A DNA stretch of 64,000 nucleotides, taken from Actinomadura barringtoniae (GTDB lineage Bacteria; Actinomycetota; Actinomycetes; Streptosporangiales; Streptosporangiaceae). Of this stretch, positions 56,786 to 64,000 are shown in pieces. Within the stretch, counting starts at the first letter, position 1. Every line of letters starts with the position of its first letter. A model generated the notes under the pieces. That model was not told the origin of the DNA and did no database searches. It saw only the letters and a list, made by a program, of their open reading frames with translations. The position numbers and the translations under genes were made by a program. The stretch is from positions 62,001-126,000 of the forward strand of contig NZ_JAGEOJ010000022.1 of the NCBI RefSeq assembly GCF_017573505.1, written 5' to 3'.

Positions 56786-56893
56786 GGCGATGGACGCGCG
56801 GTCACCATTCGTGAGCAGGACAGTGAAAAGAACCGAACGCGACCCTTACCCCGAACGTCCTAGTGTTCAGGCAAGCCGTACGACGACCCCGGG

Positions 56894-57631
56894 GTGGACG
56901 TGGACAACGTAAGCATTTCCGAGCTGTGGGACCGCGTGACGGGAACACAGCCCGCGCCGCCCTGGTGGCTGATCATCGGGGTCGGTGTGATCGCGCTCGG
57001 GGCGGTGCTGCACGCCCCGACGTGGCATGTGGCCCGGAACGTGGTCACGATCGCGCACGAGGGCGGGCACGCTCTGATCGCGCTCATCACCGGGCGCAAG
57101 CTGGACGGCATCAAGCTGCACTCCGACACCTCCGGGGTGACGGTGTCCCGGGGCAAGCCGCACGGGCCGGGCATGGTGTTCACGGCGATGGCGGGCTACC
57201 TGACGCCGCCGCTGCTGGGCCTGTTCTTCGCGCTGCTGATCGCCGACAACCGGATCACGCTGATGCTGTGGTTCTCGCTGGCCCTGCTCGCCGCGATGCT
57301 GATCATGATCCGGAACGCGTACGGGGCGCTGTCGGTGGTCGCGACCGGCGCGATCATCTTCGCGGTGTCGTGGTTCGGCGGCGCCAAGATCCAGGGCGGG
57401 TTCGCCTACCTGGCGGCGTGGTTCCTGCTGTTCGCCGCCGCCCGGCCGGTGATCGAGCTGCAGCGGATGCGGTCGCGCCGGATGGCGCCCACCTCGGACG
57501 CCGACCAGCTGGCGCACCTGACCGGGGTCCCCGGCATGGCCTGGGTGACGCTCTTCGGCGGAACGGCGCTCGTGGCGCTCGTCCTCGGGGTCCTGCTGCT
57601 GATCCCCGACTCCTCCGTGCTCTCCGGCTAG
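56894..57631 (+). CDS. M50B-like membrane metallopeptidase
   Basis: This 245-residue protein has the zinc motif HEGGH (about 55-59) beside the first TM and about five further hydrophobic segments, as in the peptidase_M50B-like family. The start is GTG 56894 or 56900. It resembles site-2-type intramembrane proteases in topology but lacks a PDZ domain. The substrate is unknown. It is divergent from the FN3-MoxR operon across 254 bp containing the Crp-like site. Confidence 0.87.
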   Translation: MDVDNVSISELWDRVTGTQPAPPWWLIIGVGVIALGAVLHAPTWHVARNVVTIAHEGGHALIALITGRKLDGIKLHSDTSGVTVSRGKPHGPGMVFTAMAGYLTPPLLGLFFALLIADNRITLMLWFSLALLAAMLIMIRNAYGALSVVATGAIIFAVSWFGGAKIQGGFAYLAAWFLLFAAARPVIELQRMRSRRMAPTSDADQLAHLTGVPGMAWVTLFGGTALVALVLGVLLLIPDSSVLSG

Positions 57632-57688
57632 CTCGCCGCCGATCCGGGGCTAAGGCGGCTGTTCCGGTTAGAGACCGCCGGTCCGACG

Positions 57689-58321
57689 CTAGAGGCCGCT
57701 GCGGCGGTGCAGGTGGTCGCGGGCCCGCAGGTCCGCCGCCGAGCCGCGGTCCTTCAGACGGGACGAGATGCGCTCCTGAACGGGGCGCTTCTTGTTGCCC
57801 GCGTACTTGAACTTGGCCCGTACGGCGGTGACGGTCAGCTCCAGGCCCCGGATGCCCGGCAGGAGGCGCCGATCCGGGTCCTCCAGGTCGACCGGGAGGC
57901 GCTGGGTGCCCTGCGGCTCGAAGTGCGCGAGCTGGTCGTTGAGGATGGCGGCCTTCTCCTCCGGATCGTCGATGATCCGTACGTCACAGGAGAGCTGAGC
58001 GGTGGCGTAGTAGGACGTCGGTACGGACCGTTCGGCGGCCTCGCCCTCCTCGCGGACCCACTCCGACGGCGCGTAGACGTAGTCGTCGATGACGGTCAGC
58101 AGGGCGCGGGGCTTCTCCTCCAGGAACGGCCACACCGGGTTGGGCCGGGCCAGGTGAAGCCGGATCGTCCGGTCCCCGTCGTACAGGAAATGCGTAGGCA
58201 CCACGATGGGCAGGTCGCGATCCACTCCGGGCGCGATGAGCTGGCCGAAGTCCCTGCCGTCCGCCAGCCAGGTCTTCCATTCGAGGTCGTCGAGCGGGGC
58301 GTCCCAAGGGTGCACGAGCAT
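57689..58321 (-). CDS. PaiB-like FMN-binding protein
   Basis: This 210-residue protein has the split-barrel flavin pattern of PaiB-type negative regulators (VPTHFLYDGDRTIRLHLARP, then NPVWPFLEEKPRALLTV and DDYVYAPSEW). A C-terminal part follows with LRGLELTV-type strands and a basic end. Some family members bind FMN and others act on polyamine regulation; no HTH is present. The N-terminus MLVHPWDAPLDDLEWKTWLA is its own and replaces the usual MYIPxxF start. It is convergent with the M50B-like gene. Confidence 0.8.
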   Translation of the reverse strand: MLVHPWDAPLDDLEWKTWLADGRDFGQLIAPGVDRDLPIVVPTHFLYDGDRTIRLHLARPNPVWPFLEEKPRALLTVIDDYVYAPSEWVREEGEAAERSVPTSYYATAQLSCDVRIIDDPEEKAAILNDQLAHFEPQGTQRLPVDLEDPDRRLLPGIRGLELTVTAVRAKFKYAGNKKRPVQERISSRLKDRGSAADLRARDHLHRRSGL

Positions 58322-58394
58322 GACCTCACGGTAGCCGCGGACCGGATGCGGTCAGAGGCCTGCCCCTCCCCCGCGAAGCGGCCCACGATGGCGC

Positions 58395-58508
58395 ATGGCA
58401 GAGAAGAAGCTGGACCGCGCCAAATACGCCCGCAAGCGCAAGGCCAGGCTCCGCCGGTCTCACCACCGTTCCAGGCCCACGGCGGGCAAGGGCAAGGGCC
58501 GCCGCTAG
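58395..58508 (+). CDS. Very basic 37-residue peptide
   Basis: ATG 58395 opens a 37-codon frame: MAEKKLDRAKYARKRKARLR, then RSHHRSRPTAGKGKGRR. About half of the residues are Lys, Arg or His. Composition and length are like small ribosome- or nucleic-acid-binding peptides (bL36/AURKAIP1-like small basic proteins). I recall similar short basic proteins in actinomycete genomes. It has a purine-rich stretch (CGATGGCGC precedes; weak) and no overlap with neighbours. Confidence 0.6.
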   Translation: MAEKKLDRAKYARKRKARLRRSHHRSRPTAGKGKGRR

Positions 58509-58538
58509 GCACCCCGTCCTAAGAGGCGCCTAGGGCCG

Positions 58539-59726
58539 CTAGGCCGTCAACACCTCCAGCATTCCGGCCACGGTGGCGTCCCAGGGATAACGCTCTGCTC
58601 TGGCACGGGCGCTCATGCGCCGCAGGGCAGCGGGTTGCCGGAGCAGCTGTTCCACTCCGTCGGCGAAGGCCACGTCCTCGGGCGCAACGGCGACGCCCGC
58701 GCCAGGGGCCAGCAGCTCATGCGAGGCACCCCGATCGGCCGCGACGACGGGAGTGCCGCACGCGAGGGCCTCCAGCACTGCCAGGCCGAACGATTCGACC
58801 GGGCAGGTGGCCAGCGCCACGTCGGCGTTGGCGAGCAAGGCGGCGACTTCAGAACGCCCTGGAACATGCCCGTGGAACCACACCGGCAGGTCCTCGCGTT
58901 CGGCGATCGCCTCCAGAGCGGCAGAACGCGGGCCGTCCCCCACCACGTCCAGGTGGACCGCGATTCCGCGCCGCATGAGCTCGCGGACGGTCCCAAGAGC
59001 GATGTCGGGACGCTTCTCAGTGGACAGGCGCCCCAGATGAACGAGCCTCACAGGCTCGCTTGAAACAGCCTGAGCCGTCGCCTCCCCGTTGGCAGACAAG
59101 GCTTCGGTGGCAGCGGCGGCAGGGCCTGCCTTGGCGAGCATGCTCAAAGTGGCCAGCGCCGCGGCGGGGTCCGCGTGGGCAGGGTGAAAGGTGTCCAGGT
59201 CCACGCCGAGCGGCACGCGGTGCAGGGACGGCGCGTTCACCCGGGCGAACTCGGCGGCGGCGAACGCCGACGTCACCACGATCGCGTCGAACGCGGAGGC
59301 CAGGTGGCGGTTCCAGCGGTCGGCCGCGGTCTCCAAGGGCACCCAGCGGGGCGTACGCGGCGCGAGGATGGCGTCCAGGCGTTCATGCGAGAACAGCACC
59401 GAGCGGACGCCACGACGCCGCGCCCACCTGGCCGCCACCGTCAGGGTCGCCTTGTCGGAGACCTCGATGACGTCCGGGTCGAGCCCGGCGAGGACCCGCA
59501 GCACCGGCCGCGGATCGAGAACGAAGCGGTAGCCGGGCGCGACCGACGGGCCCGGCACGGTCACGACCAGCCCGCCGTCGGTCTCGGTCCGCGTGAACTC
59601 CCGCCCCGGCACGACCAGGGCCCGCTCGTGCCCCGCCTCGACGTACCCCCGGCCCAGCCGGTCGACGGCCGTGCGGAGCCCGCCCGACACCGGGCTGTAG
59701 AGGTTCGCCAGCTGCACGATTCTCAC
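58539..59726 (-). CDS. GT4-family glycosyltransferase
   Basis: This 395-residue GT-B enzyme has the N-terminal glycine-rich loop NLYSPVSGGLRTAVDRLGRG, the acceptor-domain FSHERLDAIL, and the GT4 nucleotide-sugar motif CPVESFGLAVLEALACGTPV (E...E) with GRLSTEKRPD before it. It probably adds mannose or a related sugar to a lipid or envelope acceptor. It is 14 bp downstream of the polysaccharide deacetylase gene and on the same strand as a second GT4 gene, forming a three-gene cluster. Confidence 0.92.
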   Translation of the reverse strand: MRIVQLANLYSPVSGGLRTAVDRLGRGYVEAGHERALVVPGREFTRTETDGGLVVTVPGPSVAPGYRFVLDPRPVLRVLAGLDPDVIEVSDKATLTVAARWARRRGVRSVLFSHERLDAILAPRTPRWVPLETAADRWNRHLASAFDAIVVTSAFAAAEFARVNAPSLHRVPLGVDLDTFHPAHADPAAALATLSMLAKAGPAAAATEALSANGEATAQAVSSEPVRLVHLGRLSTEKRPDIALGTVRELMRRGIAVHLDVVGDGPRSAALEAIAEREDLPVWFHGHVPGRSEVAALLANADVALATCPVESFGLAVLEALACGTPVVAADRGASHELLAPGAGVAVAPEDVAFADGVEQLLRQPAALRRMSARARAERYPWDATVAGMLEVLTA

Positions 59727-59739
59727 GCGCCCACCGGCC

Positions 59740-60480
59740 TCACGTGGTCACCAGGGTCTCGTACGTCACGGGACGGCCTCCCAGCTCAAGGGTCTCGTCG
59801 ATGGCGGCCAGGGCCGCGCGGCGCAGGCCGGGCCGCGCCAGGTCGGCCGGGTGCAGGGCGATGCGGAACGGCACGCGGGCGCGCGCCATGGCACGGGCGG
59901 CCTCGATCATCAGCACGGCGCCCGTTCGCTCGCCCCGGCCGCCGGGCCGGTGCGACAGCGCGGGCATCCGCCGGACGGGACCGCCCGGCAGGGTGTGGAC
60001 GGCCAGGTGGCTCGTCCAGTAGGTGAAGCCGAGGGCGGCGAGGGCGCTGCGCGTGCCGGGCGAGGCCAGCCAGCCCGGCGGGGTGAAGCCGACGACCCCG
60101 ATGTCGGCGTCGGCGAGCACCTCCAGGCCTTCGCGGAGCCGGGCGCGCGCCTCCTCCTCGGTCAGCGACCAGAACTCGGCGGCGCCCCGCGCCAGCAGCT
60201 GGTTCACCCCCTGGCGCCAGCGCGACCCGCCCGGCACGCCCTCGTGCAGGAAGCCGTGCAGCGACAGCTCGTGCCCGCGCCCGACCGCCTTGTGCAGGTA
60301 CGCGACGAGCTCGGGATCGTCGATCAGGCCCGGCCCGCCGGCGAACGGCCCGGGGACCACGAGCAGGGTCGCGGGCAGACCCCGTTCGTCCAGGTCGGCG
60401 ACCCACTCGGCGGTCTGCTCGGACGTCGCGGGCGCCACGTCGTGCACCGACACCACGAACGGGAATCCCTCATCGCTCAC
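59740..60480 (-). CDS. DUF2334/polysaccharide deacetylase-family protein
   Basis: This 246-residue protein has the deacetylase motifs SVHDVAP (catalytic and metal Asp, about 11-17) and HELSLHGFLH (metal His pair), then a late RIALHPADL. It deacetylates an N-acetyl sugar. The ATG overlaps the stop of the upstream GT4 gene (ATGA, 60477-60480), and the downstream GT4 gene starts 14 bp after its stop. The three genes probably build and trim one glycolipid or glycan, comparable with inositol-phospholipid mannosylation or glucosaminyl deacetylation; this is inferred. Confidence 0.88.
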   Translation of the reverse strand: MSDEGFPFVVSVHDVAPATSEQTAEWVADLDERGLPATLLVVPGPFAGGPGLIDDPELVAYLHKAVGRGHELSLHGFLHEGVPGGSRWRQGVNQLLARGAAEFWSLTEEEARARLREGLEVLADADIGVVGFTPPGWLASPGTRSALAALGFTYWTSHLAVHTLPGGPVRRMPALSHRPGGRGERTGAVLMIEAARAMARARVPFRIALHPADLARPGLRRAALAAIDETLELGGRPVTYETLVTT

Positions 60481-61751
60481 GCGGCGCTCTCCTCGCGATC
60501 GTCCTCACGTCGTGCTCCGACGACCGCGGGCTCGGCCGGCGGCGCGACCGAGGCGGCAGCCGAGGCAGAGGCAGCCGCGGCGGCAGCCGAGGCAGCGGCC
60601 GCGGCGGCCGCCGGGGTCGAGGCGGGGGCGGACACCGGGACGGGACGGCCGTGGATCACGTCCTCGTAGTGGTCGATGAGCTGGTCGCAGATCGCGTCCC
60701 AGCCGCGGCCGTGCACCGACGCCAGCGCCTGCGCGCTCATCCGCCGCCGCAGCACGGGATCCCCGACGATCGCGGCGACCGAGGCGCGCAGCTCCGAGCC
60801 GTCGTCCGGCGCGTACAGCAGGCCGTTCGCGCCGGGCCTGACCAGGTCCAGCGGCCCGCCGGCGGCCGGCGCGACGACCGGGACGCCCGCGGCGAGCGCC
60901 TCCTGGATGGCCTGGCAGAACGTGTCGTCGGCCCCGGTGTGCACGAAGACGTCGAGCGAGGCGACCAGCTCCGACAGCTCGACCCCGGTGCGGAAGCCGG
61001 TGAAGACGGCGTCGGGCATGCGCCGCCGCAGCCGTTCCTCCTCGGGCCCGTCGCCGACGACCACGAGCCGGGCGCCGGGCACGCCGACCAGCCGGGTGAG
61101 GAGCTGCGGGCGCTTCTCGGCGGCGAGCCGGCCCACGAACCCCACGAGCGCCTCGCCGCGCGGCGCCAGCCGCGCCCGCACCTCCGGCGACCGGTGAACG
61201 GGATGGAACCGGCTCCGGTCCACGCCCCTCCCCCACAGCGCCAGGCGCGGGATGCCGCGCCGTTCCAGCTCGGCGAGCACGGGCGTGGAGGGGGCGAGCG
61301 TGCGGGCGGCCCGCCGGTGGATGTAGCGGAGCCACGACCAGATGATCCGGTCCGTTCCGCGGAAGCCGTACGCGCGGGCGAACCCGGCGATGTCGGTCTG
61401 GAACACCGCCACGGCGGGCACGTCGAGGCGACGCGCGGCGGCCATGCCGGACAGGCCCAGAGTGAGCGGGGAGGCGAGGTGGACGACGTCGGGCCCGAAG
61501 TCGCGCAGGGCCGAGGTGACCCTGCGGGTCGGGACGCCGCAGACGAAGGAACGGTAGAAGGGCAGCGCGAAGCCGGGAACCCGCACGACCGGCGAACCGG
61601 CATGGCTGTCGGGCCCGTCGGGAGCGGGGCCGGGCGCGACGACGAGCGCCTGGTGGCCCCGGGCTTGGAGCTGTTCGAGCACGCGGCAGACCGAGTTGCT
61701 GACCCCGTTCACCTGGGGCAGGAAGGACTCGGTCACGATGGCGACCTTCAC
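60477..61751 (-). CDS. GT4-family glycosyltransferase (MgtA/PimB-like) with Ala-rich tail
   Basis: In this 424-residue protein residues 1-370 match the alpha-mannosyltransferase MgtA/PimB group: MKVAIVTESFLPQVNGVSNS, FQTDIAGFARAYG, GRLAAEKRPQ and ADDTFCQAIQEALAAGVPVV. The last 45 residues are a low-complexity Ala/Ser run encoded by gcagccgaggca-type repeats (60535-60620). The MgtA-like start VNGVS is distinctive. It is first in a three-gene cluster with the deacetylase and the second GT4. Confidence 0.92.
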   Translation of the reverse strand: MKVAIVTESFLPQVNGVSNSVCRVLEQLQARGHQALVVAPGPAPDGPDSHAGSPVVRVPGFALPFYRSFVCGVPTRRVTSALRDFGPDVVHLASPLTLGLSGMAAARRLDVPAVAVFQTDIAGFARAYGFRGTDRIIWSWLRYIHRRAARTLAPSTPVLAELERRGIPRLALWGRGVDRSRFHPVHRSPEVRARLAPRGEALVGFVGRLAAEKRPQLLTRLVGVPGARLVVVGDGPEEERLRRRMPDAVFTGFRTGVELSELVASLDVFVHTGADDTFCQAIQEALAAGVPVVAPAAGGPLDLVRPGANGLLYAPDDGSELRASVAAIVGDPVLRRRMSAQALASVHGRGWDAICDQLIDHYEDVIHGRPVPVSAPASTPAAAAAAASAAAAAASASAAASVAPPAEPAVVGARREDDREESAA

Positions 61752-61872
61752 GGCGGAGAGCGTGTCCGCCGCGTGGTACGTTCCGGCCGCGAGCGGGCGG
61801 GCGACGGGGAAACAGCACGCGAACTGCTTTCTTCAAGCAGACCGGTGGTGAACGGCAGGAAAAGAGCGGTGA

Positions 61873-63213
61873 ATGTCAGACCCCGCCGATAGTTTCGACT
61901 TTGTGAGCGAACGATGGGGGCGCGAGCGGGTGCTGGATCTGGCGCCCGACCCGGCGGCGGCCAAGACGGCCGCCGGGGTGGCCCGACCGGCCAAGTGGTC
62001 CGGTACGGGCGGTGATGACGAGGCCGTCTGGGGTGAGTGCCAGGGCAGTGGCAAAAGCGCCTATCGCGCCTGTGCCGATTTGAGCGAGCCCGGTGCGCCC
62101 GCGTTCCGGTGTTCCTGCCCGAGCCGTAAATTCCCGTGTAAACACGCGCTCGGATTGTTGCTCCTGTGGAGCGACGGGGTGATCACCGAAGGGCCTCGCC
62201 CGCAATGGGTCGCCGAATGGCTCGAAGAGCGCCGCGAGCGCGCCGACAAGGCCGCCGAACGCCGCGCCGCCGCCGCGGCGACCCCCAGGACCAAGGACCC
62301 GAAGACCGCCGAACGCCGTGAGCGCCGCGTCGACGACGGCCTGGCCGAGCTCGACCAGTGGCTGCGCGACCAGGTGACGCACGGCCTCGCGCAGGCGGAG
62401 AAGGCCCCGTACCGGCTGTGGGACGACGCCGCGCGGCGCCTGGTGGACGCGCAGGCCGCCGCGCTGGCCGGGCAGATCCGCGGGCTGGCCTCGGTGCCGC
62501 GCCAGGGCGGCTGGCCCGACCGGCTGCTGGAGGAGTACGCGCTGCTCCGGCTGCTCGTGCGCGCGTACGAGCGCCGCGACGACCTGCCCGAGGGCCTGCG
62601 CGAGACCGTCCGCGCCCGCGTCGGCTTCACCATGCCGCAGGAGGAGATCCTGACCGGCGGCACGCGCGTCCGCGACCGCTGGGCGGTGACCGGCTCGCAC
62701 GACTCCGAGCAGGAACGGCTGACCGCCCGCCGCGTGTGGCTGCGCGGCCGCCGCACGGGCCGCTCCGCGCTGGTCCTGTCGTTCGCCGCACCCGGCCGCG
62801 TCCTGGACTCCTCGCTGATCGTCGGCACCGAGATCGACGCCGACCTGGCGTTCTACCCCGGCTCCCTGCCGCTGCGCGCCCTGATCGCCGAGCGGTACGG
62901 CGAGCCGACGGGCGCCATGCCCGAGGGCCTGACCGTGGGCGCCTTCCTGACCGAGTACTCGGGCGCCCTGGCCCGCGACCCGTGGCTGCATCGCTGGCCC
63001 GCGCTCCTCGGCCCGATCCGCCTCGCCCGCAGCGGCGCCGACCTGCACGTGATCGACGAGGCGGGCGACTCGCTGCCGCTGCGCCCGCACGACCCCTGGC
63101 GCCTGCTCGCGGTCTCGGGCGGCGGCCCGTTCACCCTCTCCGGCGAGTGGACCCCGCGCGGCCTGCGCCCCCTGACCGCCTGGCAGCACGACGAGGGAGC
63201 CGTGATCGTGTGA
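61873..63213 (+). CDS. SWIM zinc-finger protein
   Basis: In this 446-residue protein the SWIM motif CxCx6CxH lies in FRCSCPSRKFPCKHALGLLL (about 78-97). A basic, Ala-rich linker and a long C-terminal domain follow (VGFTMPQEEILTGGTRVRD, LRPHDPWRLLAVSGG). The gene overlaps a DUF5691 gene by 4 bp (GTGA). SWIM-DUF5691 pairs are usually followed by a MoxR-type ATPase, a DUF5682 and a VWA protein, which would lie beyond the window. The function is unknown. ATG 61873 was chosen over nearby GTGs. Confidence 0.9.
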   Translation: MSDPADSFDFVSERWGRERVLDLAPDPAAAKTAAGVARPAKWSGTGGDDEAVWGECQGSGKSAYRACADLSEPGAPAFRCSCPSRKFPCKHALGLLLLWSDGVITEGPRPQWVAEWLEERRERADKAAERRAAAAATPRTKDPKTAERRERRVDDGLAELDQWLRDQVTHGLAQAEKAPYRLWDDAARRLVDAQAAALAGQIRGLASVPRQGGWPDRLLEEYALLRLLVRAYERRDDLPEGLRETVRARVGFTMPQEEILTGGTRVRDRWAVTGSHDSEQERLTARRVWLRGRRTGRSALVLSFAAPGRVLDSSLIVGTEIDADLAFYPGSLPLRALIAERYGEPTGAMPEGLTVGAFLTEYSGALARDPWLHRWPALLGPIRLARSGADLHVIDEAGDSLPLRPHDPWRLLAVSGGGPFTLSGEWTPRGLRPLTAWQHDEGAVIV

Positions 63214-64000
63214 GCACCTGGAACGACCACGTCACCGCGGCCCTCCTCGGCACCCAACGCCGCGAGCCCCCGCCCCTCCCCCAGTCCCCGGACTCATCGA
63301 ATGAGGCAGCGGGGCGGTTGCTGGATCAGGCGGCGGTGCTGACGTTGCGGCGGCGGGCCGGGCGGCGGCCTGGGGCCGGGGCCGGGCCGGTGCCGATCGC
63401 GCCTGCGCCGGGTGAGGAGTTGCCGGTGGTGGCGCCCGCGGCGGCGGCGCGGCTGACGCGGATCTTGCGGGGCGAGCAGATACGGGTGCTGCCCGAGTGG
63501 CTGGACGCGGCGGCGGCGCGCGGGGTGCGGGTGCCGTCGCGGCTGCTGCCCGAGCTGCTCGAACGCGGGCGCAGCGACCGGATGCTGCGGTCCTCGATCG
63601 CGCGGGCGGTGGGGCGGCGCGGGGTGTGGCTGGCTCTGCAGAACACCGACTGGGCCTATTTGGTGGGGTCGGGCGACGACCCCGGCGGCGGGCCCGACGT
63701 GTGGGAGACCGGGACCCGCAACCAGCGCGTGGCCTATCTGATGGGGCTGCGCGAGACCGATCCGGGCGCGGCGCGGGAGGCGCTGGGCGGGACGTGGGCG
63801 AGCGAGCCCGCGCCGGAACGGGCCGCGTTCCTCGCCACGTTCGACCATGGGCTGTCGCCGGAGGACGAGGAGTTCCTGGAGGCCGCCTTGGAGGATCGGG
63901 GCAAGGACGTACGGCAGCTGGCCTCCGACCTGCTCGCGCGGCTGCCCGACTCGGCGTACGGGCGGCGCATGGCCGAGCGGGCGCGTGCCTGCGTGCGGGC
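63210..64000 (+). CDS. DUF5691 family protein (partial)
   Basis: The GTG at 63210 overlaps the SWIM gene stop. The frame reads MSTWNDHVTAALLGTQRREP and stays open to the window end (263 codons). WNDHVTAALLGTQRRxPP with AGRLLDQAAVLTLRRRAGRR is the family start; LPELLERGRSDRMLRSSIAR and FLEAALEDRGKDVRQLASDL follow. It is mostly helical repeats. Codon choice becomes richer in GCG, CGG and ttg after 63300, but the frame is unbroken. It is coupled to the SWIM gene and presumably part of the same complex. Confidence 0.85.
   Translation, partial: MSTWNDHVTAALLGTQRREPPPLPQSPDSSNEAAGRLLDQAAVLTLRRRAGRRPGAGAGPVPIAPAPGEELPVVAPAAAARLTRILRGEQIRVLPEWLDAAAARGVRVPSRLLPELLERGRSDRMLRSSIARAVGRRGVWLALQNTDWAYLVGSGDDPGGGPDVWETGTRNQRVAYLMGLRETDPGAAREALGGTWASEPAPERAAFLATFDHGLSPEDEEFLEAALEDRGKDVRQLASDLLARLPDSAYGRRMAERARACVR

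Noticed and set aside
60535..60620. Frameshift at the end of the GT4 gene
   Set aside because: The Ala-rich tail is an in-frame repeat expansion, and the ATGA overlap with the deacetylase gene supports the annotated stop.

Overview
The window is very GC-rich DNA, with almost every third codon position G or C, GTG and TTG starts and ATGA/GTGA gene overlaps. It carries actinobacterial family combinations: MoxR-DUF58-transglutaminase-FN3, SWIM-DUF5691, DUF1707, DUF5996 and a PknB-type kinase. This points to the chromosome of a filamentous actinomycete. Thermomonosporaceae or Streptosporangiales (for example Actinomadura) is my best guess, inferred from gene content only. There is no rRNA, CRISPR array, insertion sequence or prophage.

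Layout. 1-5339 (minus): an aromatic or N-heteroaromatic catabolic operon (molybdenum hydroxylase large and FAD subunits, MFS importer, flavin monooxygenase) with a MarR regulator and a long inverted-repeat operator. 5344-13891: P450, ABC1/UbiB kinase, TetR, a large LuxR-type ATPase regulator, a molybdopterin oxidoreductase and a DUF1707 protein. 13913-16524: an unrecognised protein, TetR and a zinc alcohol dehydrogenase. 16544-23085: a probable catabolic regulon (amidase, 2-hydroxyacid dehydrogenase, DUF3830, two Asp/Glu-racemase-type enzymes, GntR, class III aminotransferase) tied together by two identical 14-bp operators. 23091-28546: a membrane-anchored expansin, acyl-CoA dehydrogenase, a TetR/MFS efflux pair and an alpha-methylacyl-CoA racemase. 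28663-34467: a membrane protein with a sigma-like N-terminus, a carotenoid oxygenase and a Ser/Thr kinase. 34493-43489: an EutB/EutC-like pair with an XRE-cupin regulator, two TetR genes with clear operators, and an MFS transporter fused to carboxypeptidase-regulatory-like domains.

43508-49884 holds small enzymes, DUF5996, SDR, GNAT and an XRE/HAD/SLOG group. Between 44284 and 44578 lies the most striking signal. All parts of a tRNA cloverleaf are present, but the 3' half precedes the 5' half, and the flanks can pair in nested 8-bp and 15-bp helices. It looks like a circularly permuted tRNA, possibly Pro (UGG). 49950-56639 is the FN3-MoxR-DUF58-transglutaminase operon, whose transglutaminase has lost its catalytic triad. 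56894-61751 holds an M50B-like protease, a PaiB-like flavoprotein, a 37-residue basic peptide gene and a glycosyltransferase/deacetylase group. 61873-64000 starts a SWIM-DUF5691 cluster that runs off the end.

Regulation is unusually legible. Five TetR, one MarR, one GntR and two XRE genes are present, and palindromic sites beside several of them can be read directly.
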